Source of the DNA: Siphonodentalium dalli
Lineage: Eukaryota > Mollusca > Scaphopoda > Gadilida > Siphonodentaliidae
Length of the DNA: 64,000 bases
Direction of reading: 5' to 3'
NCBI GenBank assembly: GCA_032622095.1
Contig: CP136061.1
Location: 86,916,983 to 86,980,982, forward strand
Both the position numbers and the translations under genes were made by a program. Positions 33,498 to 43,757 of this stretch are shown here, one piece after another (the first letter of the stretch is position 1; every line of letters begins with the position of its first letter). The notes under the pieces were generated by a model. It was given only the letters and a program-made list of their open reading frames with translations, was not told the DNA's origin and made no database searches.

Positions 33498-34024
33498 TTA
33501 AAGATGGATTATCTCTTTAAATAACAAATTTTAAATAGTTGCGTGGGTATAAAATAATAGATATGAACTGAAGACCTATGTCCGGAAAAGCTTCTATCAA
33601 TTAATATTGATTTTATTTCGAATATTAAATCGGGCCCGTTTATGTTACTATATTTAGAACCGACCATTCGGATGAGACCGTATTGCGATATAGAGCACTG
33701 GGCTGTTCCCACGGCTACGCAACGAATGTCAAATGTCACAGATTGGTTGTTTGTACTGTCTTGTTCCACATATATAAGCGATAATGAGTATAATTAACGT
33801 TTATTTGTGACAAAATTGCACAATATAATTTCTGGTCTCTGTTAACAGTAACCACTATTGTTCGTTAGCTGAACAAACACACCTTTTTAGACCAGAAAAT
33901 ATTCGAAATAAAATTAATATTAATCGATAGAAGCATTTCCGGACAGGAGTCTTCGATTCAAATCTAATATTTTATACCCGGTAACTATATAATACATGTT
34001 TACAAAGAGATAATCCACCTTTAA
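33498..34024 (+). mobile_element. Family A MITE inserted in the LINE
   Basis: Complete copy with TTAA at 33498-33501 and 34021-34024. Deleting it with one TTAA rejoins the LINE reading frame as …EH-IN-CFVKD… (apart from a one-base loss in an A-run nearby). It is very close to the inner copy at 29985. Confidence 0.93.
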
Positions 34025-34866
34025 TGTGCTCTAGTTTCAGCTTTTTTTTATCAGTTCTTGTTCTTGAATTCCACTCGACTGACTGTCTTCCGCAATATCG
34101 ATTCCATTCTTCTGCAGTAATACATTCCACGATGCCGTGGATAATTTCGAATTAGTTGATTCAACGTAGGCCGCATACACTAATGTATGACGCTTTGACT
34201 TAGAAATGTTATTCCTATATCTGAAACTCTTTAAAACCGCGTCATGAAATACGGGGAATCTACCCAGTTCTGCACGAGAAGCATGGTTCGACGCTTTTCT
34301 ATTTATACAAAGTACATTTTTGCAAAATTTCAATTGAACCTGCTCGCAAGGCAAAGAATCAGTATGCAGATTCGGCACATCTCCCAGCCATACTTCACAA
34401 CCATACAACATTACTGGTTTAATTAGTTTGTCAAACAACTTGAATTTTGTAGGGATCGCTAGCTGAAGTCTTGATGGAATAGATTGTGTTAGGAAAAACA
34501 TTGATTTAAATGCCTTTGTGCTCAAATGCTCCTGCGATTTTAACGTTTTGCCAGTTGCACTGAATTTTAGACCCAAATACATATAATCCCCAGCCATTTC
34601 CAGTGGCTTCGATCGAAATATGAATTTCGGTTCATATTTTGACTTGCGAGATCTGAAAACCATGCATTTTGTTTTATTTACATTAACAGTGAGACTATTA
34701 TCTGTTGCATAATTTTCCAAGTTATTCAAGCATTTCTGTAAACCTTCTTTCGTTTCCGATATTATTACAAGGTCATATGCGAATAAAAGATGACTGATCG
34801 GCCGATTATTTAGAATAACGGGATTGCAAGTCGAATCAAATATAGTTGACAGTGATCTGAATATTC
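34025..34866 (-). pseudogene. LINE reverse transcriptase, C-terminal half, catalytic Asp lost
   Basis: An open minus-strand stretch from a stop at about 34865 down to TGA at 34037. It includes NRPISHLLFAYDLVIIS, then …NSLTVNVNKTKCMVF…, …YMYLGLKFS… and …LIKPVMLYGCEVW…. These are reverse-transcriptase motifs from the palm catalytic box into the thumb and connection region of a CR1/L2/Jockey-like LINE. The catalytic box should read FADD; here it is FAYD (codon TAT at 34775-34777 on the minus strand), so the copy cannot be active. A short A-run (8 A at 34051-34058) is out of frame with the downstream part by one base. The endonuclease domain and ORF1 are absent (5' truncation). Confidence 0.85.
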
Positions 34867-35020
34867 AGTAGTTTGTTTAACACAAAAGTAACTCACATCG
34901 GATAAATATCTCTATGAAATAATCACGTAATCCACTAAACTCGCACCATTATACTGAAAACTTGTATAATTTCCCAAAGAATCACCAGGTTTGCGACCAT
35001 TTACTATTCTCATGCACGCG

Positions 35021-35225
35021 CATCTTATAAAATGAACGACTCAGATACAAGACTTTTTACGACAATATTTCATCAGTTTTGAATTCGCACATCTTATAAA
35101 ATGAACGACTCAGATACAAGACTTTTACGACAATATTTCGTCAGTTTTGAATTCGCGCAGCACCGTGCGCGAAATTAAAGTGCGCGAATTCAAAACTGCG
35201 CGAAAGATAGTACTGCGCGAATTTA
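35021..35225. repeat. 68-bp direct duplication and GCGCGAATT motif cluster
   Basis: CATCTTATAAAATGAACGAC to GTTTTGAATTCGC occurs at 35021 and 35089. It is followed by four copies of TGCGCGAAnTTnAAA in both orientations. Confidence 0.8.
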
Positions 35226-35480
35226 AATACGAGTAACGTGTGCGAGACTAGCTACCTATGGGAGACTCGCATATATAAGAGATAGGTCAACATGACCGCT
35301 TTCGCAGATTGCTGCTTCCAGCGGTCAAGTCGCTCTGTATAGATTTACTGGGTGTTTGCAATTAGGGACATAGAGAATAGTTTCTCAATTTTAATAAATG
35401 AATAACATTGTAAACAAGAATATTCACCACAGTGAGTGATAACTTGTACACATTAGCTCATTATATTAACAGATTGCCAA
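35226..35480. repeat. Half of a family B-type palindrome and flank
   Basis: TAGCTACCTATGGGAGACTC and CGCATATATAAGAGATAGG at 35250-35288 resemble the nested palindrome of family B without the rest of the element. Confidence 0.5.
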
Positions 35481-35790
35481 TCGAAGCGAGAAAATCCACG
35501 ACGGCCACCATTTTAGTAATAAAAATTTCTCTGATAGGAACAGGAAACGGAACGAAAGGTTGAACTCAATCGAGACGGTGACATTTGGTGCTCAATATCC
35601 CCAAATATATTTTGCTTTTATCCAGTGAAATATATTGTAAGCTCAATATTCTGAAGAGAAATAATTTATTTTGTCCTTAATATATGTGACAATTTATCAA
35701 AAGACCCGATTTACGGAACATTTCGTTCCGGAATTTAATGATTCCGCCATTTTACATTACCATCTGTTGCACACGTCACGCATGCGCAGA
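35481..35790 (+). promoter_or_regulatory. Promoter-like region (YY1 and NRF1-type motifs)
   Basis: Two GCCATTTT-type YY1 motifs (CCACCATTTTAG near 35507 and CCGCCATTTTAC near 35745) and CGCATGCGCAGA near 35778, an NRF1-like core. It lies about 200 bp upstream of the Ig-like exon. Function is inferred from motifs only. Confidence 0.35.
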
Positions 35791-35966
35791 CTGTACAATT
35801 TAATACTTTACAATTTCGAGGAAGTATTTTTCTAATAAAACACGATGAAATAACTAAATACATTTCCTATTGTAGGAAAATCCGGGTTCTGTAACAGAAT
35901 AAAGTTAAGAGCTACACACGGAACACAGAGATTTCATTCTAGCGGTCGTATAATTGACGTTATTCG

Positions 35967-36536
35967 TTGCGCCAGGTGACCGGGCGCAAACCCCCAGTAC
36001 TTTATAACGACACTACACTCACACTGTCCAATCGGCTCGCGGAATACCAGTGTGAACGTCATAATACCAGTGTTGTACAGGAGAATACCAGTGTTTTAAA
36101 GCGATATGATGGTACCATAATTAGAACTGGACGGCTAAATAACATGACAAACGACAATAGAAAGGAATATACGATCAATTTTGCATTTACCCAGTGGAGG
36201 GGTCACCCGGTGATGTTCAGTTCAATTCCGGGCGATCTGACTTTTGTTTAAAGCAGAAAAATAGGGTGTACAAACTAGTAGGGTGAGGTCAAATTTTGCC
36301 CTAATCGGTATTCTAGTGCGTTTTGTTTAATTCCTGAGCATAACTTGCGGAATCTTTTATAAAATTCCGACAGCGGAATCTATTGGCAAAACGTGCACAT
36401 CGAAATCACTGGCGTGTATCTGTTAGAAATACACGAAAATAAATCGAAACGAGGGTCGGTGATCACAGAAAATGGCACGGCGAACTACCAGTGCATGCCA
36501 ACGAGGGCTACCAGTGCCAAATTTTCTTTATATGGT
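35967..36536 (+). pseudogene. Ig-like ectodomain exon(s), left copy
   Basis: The first open part (35967-36251) has LTLSNRLAEYQCERHN…, many potential N-glycosylation sites (NTS, NMT, NDT) and ends in TAA. A second open part from about 36375 to 36536 reads NSDSGIYWQNVHIEITG… and …ENGTANYQCMPT, closing at a canonical donor G|GTAAGT (36535). 'DSG-x-Y' and 'Y-x-C' with alternating hydrophobic strands suggest an immunoglobulin-like fold of a cell-surface protein; the F-strand Cys position holds Trp. Stops between the two parts mean either a small intron or decay. Family not identified. Confidence 0.45.
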
Positions 36537-36553
36537 AAGTTATATCGGGTATA
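36020..36553 (+). repeat. Left arm of a 534-bp inverted duplication
   Basis: From CACACTGTCCAATCGGCT to GGTAAGTTATATCGGG, matched in reverse at 38719-39252 with scattered substitutions. The spacer is about 2.17 kb. Confidence 0.9.
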
Positions 36554-38105
36554 ACATATGTCGGGGACGATTTAAATTCGGTTTGAGCTTTGGACACAAT
36601 CGATCTAAAATGGTACATGTGTGGGTCTAAGATATGAAAGTTCGAAATTTTAAGTACGGTGATACTCAACATTAGTGGAACATAAAGTAACAATTTAGTC
36701 GACAAGAGTTTAAATTTCCCTTTATTCGGTATTGGCAGCAGTGTGTATATGCAGGTGGCGAAGAGCTGTTGGTTCTATTACTAGCATCTCTTAAGCAACA
36801 TGACAGTCCTGTTGAGGGAGGAGGGTGTGATAGCACGGGTTGATTTTTCATGTTGTATATATATACAGGTATGAGTATCTATTTAGTAGTCATTACTAAG
36901 CTAGGTTTATTCACTATCTTGTCCCTCTACAGAACTGTCAAGCTGCATTCTTGTTATATTTATATATCTATACTTTTTATATTTATACTATATGAATGTC
37001 ACACTCTGTGTTTACACTTTTGTATATATGCTTATGCTCATGTCTGCAAAGTTTGCATCTTTTTAGCCATTAAAAAATTATCTATCTATCTATTGGCACT
37101 GAGTTAGTTCCATGTCAATTGGATTCAAACTAATGTTCAACATTTGCAAACAAGAAAACCATAGTCATGCAGAAATGGTAACACCACCAAGATCATATTA
37201 TTAGCTATAAATATAAATTATAATATAAAATATATTGCTTATACGAATGCACCGTCTCAGAATTCCGTTAAAACAACTAATCCTTCAAATTATTACAAAA
37301 AAAACTATATTACTGCAGGTTCCTCATTCACCACACCAGAAAGCTTCTAAATGCGGATACAATATCGGAGGTATTGTGTTCCCGCCAAGAGTGCATGGCC
37401 CAGCCATTGTTCAGTATAACCAAATGTCGAAAGCAATTAACGCTGTCATAATGGTTACATACTGCAACTTTAAGACATCCATGGATATAATGCTAGAAGC
37501 TGCCTCAATAATTTGAACATAAAACTTGGGTTAAATGACAACTTTATCTATGATATTTGCCCATGAAATCTTCAATAAATAGATTAACGCATAGCTAACT
37601 GGAATTTCATTGAATTAATCAACCTTTGAGTGACAAAATCGTAGTGAAAGGGTACCGGTCAATGTGACACATCTACCCGTTCCAAATCGTTATCGCTTAA
37701 TGCGCTGCATCGAAAGTACCCAAGTTAACCGATCTACCCGTACCCGTTCCCGTCCAACGGGTATCGCAAACTCGCTAACGTGACCAATATATTTTATATT
37801 ATAATTTCTATTTATGGCTAATAATATGAGCTTGAGGGCGTTACCATTTCTGATTATGGTTTTCTTGTATATTTCTGAGCTGGGAGAATGAGTTGGATGG
37901 CTGTGTTGATGAATCAGTGAGTGAATAGCGAGTCGATGGTTGGCTGGATTATTTTTGGTGGATCATTGCGTGGTGATTGGACGTATGTTGTGGATACGTG
38001 CACAAATAGATTGATATTGTTTTTATGACTGCGTGTGCATATGGATATATATAGGGGTTTATTTTTTGCATATCTAATTTTTTTCTTTATTTTTCTCTTT
38101 TCAGA
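36554..38105. other. Spacer of the inverted duplication
   Basis: One candidate exon, 37320-37516, follows TATTACTGCAG and is open to TGA (VPHSPHQKASKCGYN…), but I cannot identify it. The short string ACCCGTTCC/ACCCGTACCC recurs near 37677-37755. No repeat family is recognised. Confidence 0.35.
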
Positions 38106-38435
38106 AAAAGAAAGAGCGGCCATCAATGGGACAAGAGGAAAAGAATAAAATTTGGAAAACTCGACAGCGGAAACGGACACGACAGTGAAAATTCGGATCC
38201 AGATGTGGCTGGGCCAGTAACACCGGGGTCACAGTGAGGTGTGCTCAACAAGCAACTTTCATGGGCGCCCTTTAAGAGAGACAGTTCGGTTGTTTCACTA
38301 AATCCAACCACGCAAATGAGATACTCTGCGGAAGCAAATGCATTCTGGAAAACAGGATACAGGCTTTTTGAAGAAAAATTCATCTTGCCTATGAGTGGAA
38401 TGAAAAACACGTCTCAGCTCGTTACCGGAGAGTAA
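38105..38435 (+). pseudogene. Possible cytoplasmic-tail exon with in-frame TGA
   Basis: After a strong acceptor (CTTTATTTTTCTCTTTTCAG) a frame reads RKRKSGHQWDKRKRIKFG, then an acidic Ser/Asp stretch (GNGHDSENSDPD) to VTPGSQ and a TGA at 38235-38237. The same frame continues for 66 codons (…SLNPTTQMRYSAEANAFW…) to TAA at 38436. The first part could be a receptor tail ending at TGA. The coherence after the stop suggests either a new nonsense mutation or chance. It has the same orientation as the left Ig-like exon, so both may belong to one gene (inference). Confidence 0.4.
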
Positions 38436-38718
38436 TTATTAAGCTACTGTACAAGTTCGGAAAACTGCATTTAAACCGACGTATCCCAATAGTTTTAAGA
38501 ACAATTCTACAAAAACGCCATATTCTGAGCTGGACATCATGCAATTTGTTCTATATTTCACACTAGCTTTGAGTATCGACGTATAGTTGAAGTTTCGTAC
38601 TTTCCTATTATAGATCCACATATTTACCCTTCTATAGATCAACTTCAAGTTTGTCGTTATTTTGGGAAGGGTATGGCATTTCATGTGCCCGATGCCCTGT
38701 ATGAAGCGTTTATCGACA

Positions 38719-39252
38719 TATACCCGATATAACTTACCATATAAAGAAAATTTGGCACTGGCAGCCCTCGTTGGCATGCACTGGTAGTTCGCCGTACCAT
38801 TTTCTGTGATCACCGTCCCTCGTTTCGATTTATTTTCATGTATTTCCAACTGATACACACCAGTGATTTCTATGTGCACGTTTTGCCAATAGATTCCGCT
38901 GTCGGAATTTTATAAAAGATTTCGCAAGTTATGCTCAGGAATTAAACAAAACGCACTAGAATACCGATTAGGGGCAAAATTTTACCTCCCCCTACGAGTT
39001 TGTACACCCTATTTTTCTGCTTTAAACAAAGACCAGATCGCCCAGAGTCGAACTGAACATCACCAGATGACCCCTCCACTGGATAAATGCAAAATTGATC
39101 GTATATACATTTCCATTGTCTTTTGTCTTGTTATTTAGCCGTCCAGTTCTAATTATGGTACCATCATATCGCTTAAAAACACTGATATTCTCCTGTACAG
39201 CACTGGTATTCTGACGTTCACACTGTTATTCCGCGAGCCGATTGGACAGTGT
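38719..39252 (-). pseudogene. Ig-like ectodomain exon(s), right inverted copy
   Basis: Reverse-complement counterpart of 36020-36553. The second part is open on the minus strand (HIEITGVYQLEIHENKSK…NGTANYQCMPT) and ends at the same G|GTAAGT donor (minus strand, about 38738). The upstream part carries additional substitutions and frame breaks. It shares the TTTAAAGCAGAAAAATAG stop region with the left copy, so that feature predates the duplication. Confidence 0.5.
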
Positions 39253-39370
39253 GACACTGGACGTAGAAGGATACGCACTACGTTCATGACTGAACTAATA
39301 TAAGAGAATGCATTGGTACATGAACGGGTTATCAACTTGCGCGGTCTTTCCTCTAACAATAAAAGTGACA

Positions 39371-39431
39371 CCTCGTCACGTGATATGGACTAACAACTGA
39401 AGCGAAGATAAACCCCAATAAAACAAACACA
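39371..39431 (+). mobile_element. SINE tail fragment
   Basis: CCTCGTCACGTGATATGG … GATAAACCCCAATAAAACA matches the tail at 32844-32908 with a different end repeat. It lies about 140 bp before the PHF14 start codon. Confidence 0.6.
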
Positions 39432-39574
39432 GAGCAGTCACCATGAACGCAAACTGATTTGAACACTCAATAAATATACCCGTTAATCAGTACCAAATAT
39501 ATTTTGTAGCAATATTGTTGCTGAAATTGTGAGATTAGATTAAATTGTGCGCGGTGTGTGCCAAGAATTTGAAA

Positions 39575-42500
39575 ATGGAAGACGAGGATGAAAGCAATGG
39601 GGTCGATCCTAGCGTTGGTTTTTTATTTAAGACGATGTTGAAGAGAGACCCTAGGAAGAGAAGAGTGAAGCCAGTGCAGAAGCATCTGATACAGGTTGAC
39701 TTTGGTGGTCTTGACAGCGATGAGGATAGTGACTTCAATGTCGATGGGGAAGAAAAGGGGTCTGAGGATGATGACATTGAAGCTGTTGCTGCATCTCGCC
39801 GTAAAATGATGGAAGTTGTCGATAGTCCAATAGAGCTCTCGGGTGATAGTGACAGTTACCATGGTGGGAGAAAAATTAAACAAAAAGTACTTGATGATGG
39901 TGATATCTTGATATCAGATGATAACAGTCGTGATGCTGCTCGAGATATCAGTAGTGAGGCTGGGGATGAAGGTAGTGATGTTGACTGTGCAGGGTACGAG
40001 GGCGTAGATTGCAACGATGAGACTATTGACCTTGGTAGCACGAGTGGCAGCAATGGTGTCGAAAAGGATAGCAATGGTGGCGATGATGAGACTGATGATT
40101 ACACTGATGATGAAAGTGATGTTTATGGCAGTGATGAAGACAATAATCAAAGAGATAAACAAGGGGACTTGCATCAGAAGTTGATGAATATCGGGAGTAG
40201 TGATGATGAGGACGACGAGGATTATATTCCAAAGAAAATGAGGAACAAAATGAAAAGCATTCCCAAGGTCATTAAGGAAGTCAAAGTTACACCAGAAAAA
40301 CAAGCTCCATACACCAATGTAACCAAGTTGCTTGTTCAGAAGACAAAGAATATGAAAGTTGTTATTTGCTGTGTATGTTTGGGTGAAGTTAGTCATAGCG
40401 AGGATGAGATTGTCGAATGTGACAACTGTGGAGTTGCTGTACATGAAGGTTGCTATGGACTAAGTGACAATCAATCCGCAGCCAGTACCGAGTCATCTGC
40501 TAGCACAGAGCCTTGGTTCTGTGATTCCTGCAAAGCAGGTGTTACTCCTCATTGTGAGCTGTGTCCTAATGAAGGAGGTATCTACAAAGAAACAGATGCT
40601 GGCAAATGGGTCCACCTAGTGTGTGCCCTCTATACTCCTGGTGTGGCTTTTGGTGATGTAGATAGACTCAGTCCAGTGACACTATTTGAAATGAACTATT
40701 CTAGATGGGGTTTCAAGGAATGCTCACTGTGTGAAGATGTACGATTTGGTAGAACAGGGGTCTGTGTTGGGTGTGATGCCGGCATGTGCAGAATAAACTT
40801 CCATGTTACATGTGCACAAAGGCAAGGACTGCTATCAGAGGCTGCACCAGAAGAAATTCTGAACATAGCTGACCCATTTTTTGCATACTGTAAAATGCAT
40901 GCAGACAAAGGAATGATGAAAATGAAAAGGAAAAACTGGCTGGCAGTGCAGTCGAGGATCAAAGATCACGCATATGTCTCAGCAATGGATGAGAGCAAAG
41001 AGAAGACCCGTTACCTTCGGAAGCTTCAGCGTCATCGAGATAAATATGCAGCCACTAAAGCTAACAAGCAGCCATCCTGGTTGCCATCAAAGAAGGTAGC
41101 CAAGTTTCTACACAATTGTCCATATGCTGTTAAATGCATGCTGAAGAAGGCTGAGCTAATGGGAGTAACTCAGGTCCAGCATGTGGATCCTGAGAAACAT
41201 GAGAGCAGGAAGAAATCGTATGTGGCACCGGCCTTTACGCAGGAGTATATCACTTATTATATGGAGAGAGACTTGAAGGTTCAGAATTTAAAGAATGCTT
41301 TGACTGAGCTCTCTCGGCAAAATGATAAACTATACAAGCAGGAAGAGGATTTCCGTGTTCAGTATGACACACTGTGCATTGACTCGGGTGCCTTGAAAGA
41401 ATCGTCAGACAGAATGAGGAAGGAGGCGGAAAGTTTATGGAACATGATGGCGCAAATGGGAAAAAAGAAACTTGTGTTGCCAGATTTATTGAAGCCAAAG
41501 AAGTTAAAATCCCCGACAATGCGAGATGTTCCCTTATCACCACCTACTGTTATTCGCCAATGCGGTATATGTAAGAAAACAAATGATCAGCATATGTTAG
41601 CTAAATGTGATGAATGTAAACTATCATATCATCTTGGCTGCTTAGATCCACCACTAACAAGGCTGCCGAAGAAGTCAAAACTGTTCGGATGGCAGTGCTC
41701 GAAATGTGCTCGTATGAGCAGTGACGACTCGTCGGGAAAAGCGAACATTAATGCTGATGCCCCTCGTCAGTTACGGGAGAAGAGAAAAGCTGCTGTCAAG
41801 TTTACTCCACCTCATATACAGGAAAATTTATTCAAATTTACTGAAAAGACATCAAAGAAATTCAGAAATAAATGCCTGGTTGCCAGAACAGTTGCTGCAA
41901 AGTTACAGAAAACAACTTGCCCACGAACATCAATGAAGCTAACAGGGAGGCGGATATCTCAGATAAGAAAAAAGAGGACTCCACCAAAACTGAAAGTTGC
42001 GAGTGTCAAGAAAGACAAGCCAACCGAAACCCCATCAAAGAAAGACAAGCCACCCGAAACCCCATCAATTGCTGAATTAGATCTTCTGTCGCCGAATAAA
42101 GCTAGAATTGTGCCTGTGGTGTCAACAATTACATCGTCAAAAGCTAAAACTGAACCAGTTATTGTAAGTGTTACAAGAGAAACTCCACGAACAGAACTTG
42201 AATCCAGTTCCAAAGAAGAGAGTAGGAAAATTCGGCCAAGACGTAGTGTTCCTGGTGATGAGACAACTCCCGTTAAAAAAAATCCTGAGCTGAAGTTTCA
42301 TAGTGAACCTACAAAGGCAACTCTATCTAAAGTCAGCCCAAACAGGAAGAAGATTTTACCAAAAAGGTTTACAGAATCAGCTGCAGAAGGTGCATCTCCT
42401 GTGAAGGTGGCTAAGCTCATTCCTTCTATGGACTGCTGTGTGTGCAATGAAAGCGGAAAACTTAACATCGTCAAATGTGATGATTGTAAGCTGTATTTCC

Positions 42501-42607
42501 ACTTCAAGTGCTTAAATCCACCTGTGAAGAAAAATCCCAAACCACGAGGGTACACATGGAAGTGCGAAAACTGTGTGGAAATGGACGACGAGGATCAACA
42601 TGACTGA
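39575..42607 (+). CDS. PHF14: PHD finger protein 14-like
   Basis: An intronless frame of 1010 codons; I take the ATG at 39575 (GAAAATGGAAGAC), as the frame upstream has only a TTG. Order: basic segment (KRDPRKRRVKP, 23-33) and an S-D-x-D-S-D-F-x-V motif shared with vertebrate PHF14; a long acidic region (to ~225); PHD1 (about 265-320, C4HC3); extended PHD with pre-finger (about 327-442, CELCPNEGGIYKETDAGKW, then GVCVGCDAGMC, FHVTCAQ); helical, coiled-coil-prone part (about 555-625); PHD3 (663-711, CGICKKTNDQHML); basic linker; PHD4 (about 954-1000). This is the full vertebrate domain order at similar length (vertebrate ~950). The family is nuclear, reads histone H3 and in vertebrates associates with HMG20A/TCF20/RAI1 (established knowledge). 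Vertebrate PHF14 has many introns; here there are none, so this is an intron-less or retroposed copy. All finger ligands look intact, arguing for function. Confidence 0.95.
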   Translation: MEDEDESNGVDPSVGFLFKTMLKRDPRKRRVKPVQKHLIQVDFGGLDSDEDSDFNVDGEEKGSEDDDIEAVAASRRKMMEVVDSPIELSGDSDSYHGGRKIKQKVLDDGDILISDDNSRDAARDISSEAGDEGSDVDCAGYEGVDCNDETIDLGSTSGSNGVEKDSNGGDDETDDYTDDESDVYGSDEDNNQRDKQGDLHQKLMNIGSSDDEDDEDYIPKKMRNKMKSIPKVIKEVKVTPEKQAPYTNVTKLLVQKTKNMKVVICCVCLGEVSHSEDEIVECDNCGVAVHEGCYGLSDNQSAASTESSASTEPWFCDSCKAGVTPHCELCPNEGGIYKETDAGKWVHLVCALYTPGVAFGDVDRLSPVTLFEMNYSRWGFKECSLCEDVRFGRTGVCVGCDAGMCRINFHVTCAQRQGLLSEAAPEEILNIADPFFAYCKMHADKGMMKMKRKNWLAVQSRIKDHAYVSAMDESKEKTRYLRKLQRHRDKYAATKANKQPSWLPSKKVAKFLHNCPYAVKCMLKKAELMGVTQVQHVDPEKHESRKKSYVAPAFTQEYITYYMERDLKVQNLKNALTELSRQNDKLYKQEEDFRVQYDTLCIDSGALKESSDRMRKEAESLWNMMAQMGKKKLVLPDLLKPKKLKSPTMRDVPLSPPTVIRQCGICKKTNDQHMLAKCDECKLSYHLGCLDPPLTRLPKKSKLFGWQCSKCARMSSDDSSGKANINADAPRQLREKRKAAVKFTPPHIQENLFKFTEKTSKKFRNKCLVARTVAAKLQKTTCPRTSMKLTGRRISQIRKKRTPPKLKVASVKKDKPTETPSKKDKPPETPSIAELDLLSPNKARIVPVVSTITSSKAKTEPVIVSVTRETPRTELESSSKEESRKIRPRRSVPGDETTPVKKNPELKFHSEPTKATLSKVSPNRKKILPKRFTESAAEGASPVKVAKLIPSMDCCVCNESGKLNIVKCDDCKLYFHFKCLNPPVKKNPKPRGYTWKCENCVEMDDEDQHD

Positions 42608-43400
42608 AGACAGCTGTAGTTCATTTGTTAACATGACAGGAGAGATAACTCATGATCATGGAGATGGTATCATGCCATGTTTGTATAATATTAATGAGCC
42701 ATTTGTCCCAAAATTGTGTCTATTGCTGTATATATGGTTGCATAAATATATTGCTTGTTTTTGAATGAAATTACTCCTAGTTACCACACATTACACAACA
42801 GAGCCCTCTTCGTGGTAATGTGGCATATGCGTATAAGTTATATTAACAATAAGTGACGTCACTGCGAATTTGTTATAGCAAATCGCGAAAATACCCATAG
42901 GTTTCAGTTTAAATATAAATCGCAACTATACCCATTACACATTGTCTGGTGACATTAGAATTCTAAATAATATGTCGCAGAGTGATAGTTACTGCTAATA
43001 ATTTCAAATCGCACATTACGTACCGGTAGTAAGTTTAATTGCGACATTTAATAGTTTTTATAATAGCTATTCTATAATTTCTATAATCATTAAACGCTCT
43101 TTAAATTTTTGAGAAAAATAGCGTGGCATATGCTTTTATTATATGACTATGACTATTCTTCCCTAAATACCACTATTGTTTGAGGATCTAATCCAAATCA
43201 TCGGATGACACTGAGTGAGATTTCCCCAGATCAAATCAGATCACACTCCTACGGAAATTCCCGAGATCTGCCGAATTAAAGTCGACGAACTATTTATCCT
43301 TTAAAATAGACTCTGGTAAAAAAAAAATAGAACTGCTGAAGTGAAAAAGATCGACAATTAACTGGTTATTATAGTAACTGGGCGTCATATAATAAACCTT
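42608..43400. other. 3' flank of PHF14, with one CRE
   Basis: There is no canonical AATAAA close to the stop (CATAAATATAT at about 42740 is the nearest) and no poly-A tract. A perfect CRE TGACGTCA is at 42854-42861. GTGGCATATGC occurs at about 42820 and 43121. Confidence 0.45.
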
Positions 43401-43562
43401 TTATCACAGCAGTGAGTTGATCCGTGTGGTCGCATCACGTCTCGTTGAGGTGGGCAGATTGCCGGATCATACTTGTTGCCTGCGGCAACTCGTTTGATCC
43501 GGCAATCTGCCACCTCAACTCGATGTGATACCACGACACGGATCAACACACTGTTGTGATAA
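43401..43562. repeat. Long hairpin P3 (about 75-bp arms)
   Basis: TTATCACAGCAGTGAGTTGA and its reverse complement enclose GGCAGATTGCCGGATCA and a centre GTTGCCTGCGGCAAC. Mismatches are mostly in the middle of the arms. Confidence 0.85.
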
Positions 43563-43572
43563 TATGTATATA

Positions 43573-43757
43573 TTAAAGATGGTCTATCTCTTTGTAAACA
43601 CATTTTATATATTTACCGGGGTATAAAATATTAGATATGAATCGAAGACCCCTGTCCGGAAATGCCTTTCTGTACAGGGGTCTTCAGTTCATATTTATTA
43701 TTTTATACCCACGCAACTATTTCAAATCTGTTATTTAAAGAGACAATCCATCTTTAA
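43573..43757 (-). mobile_element. Family A MITE, minimal (185 bp), sharing its TTAA with family G
   Basis: Both terminal regions are joined directly (GTCCGGAAATGCCTTTCTGTACAGGG), with the centre deleted. The right TTAA (43754-43757) is also the left TTAA of the family G element. Confidence 0.9.

Noticed and set aside
29718-33769. Repeated frames 'NNQSVTF…IFEIKSILIDRSFSGH'
   Set aside because: Translations of the non-coding family A MITE; they end at its termini and have no conserved start.
39545-39574. Ten-residue N-terminal extension of PHF14
   Set aside because: It needs a TTG start; the first ATG at 39575 has a good context and gives the conserved N-terminus.
39623-40444. Antisense frames rich in His/Ile/Ser over the PHF14 N-terminus
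   Set aside because: Shadows of the GAT/GAC-rich acidic region.
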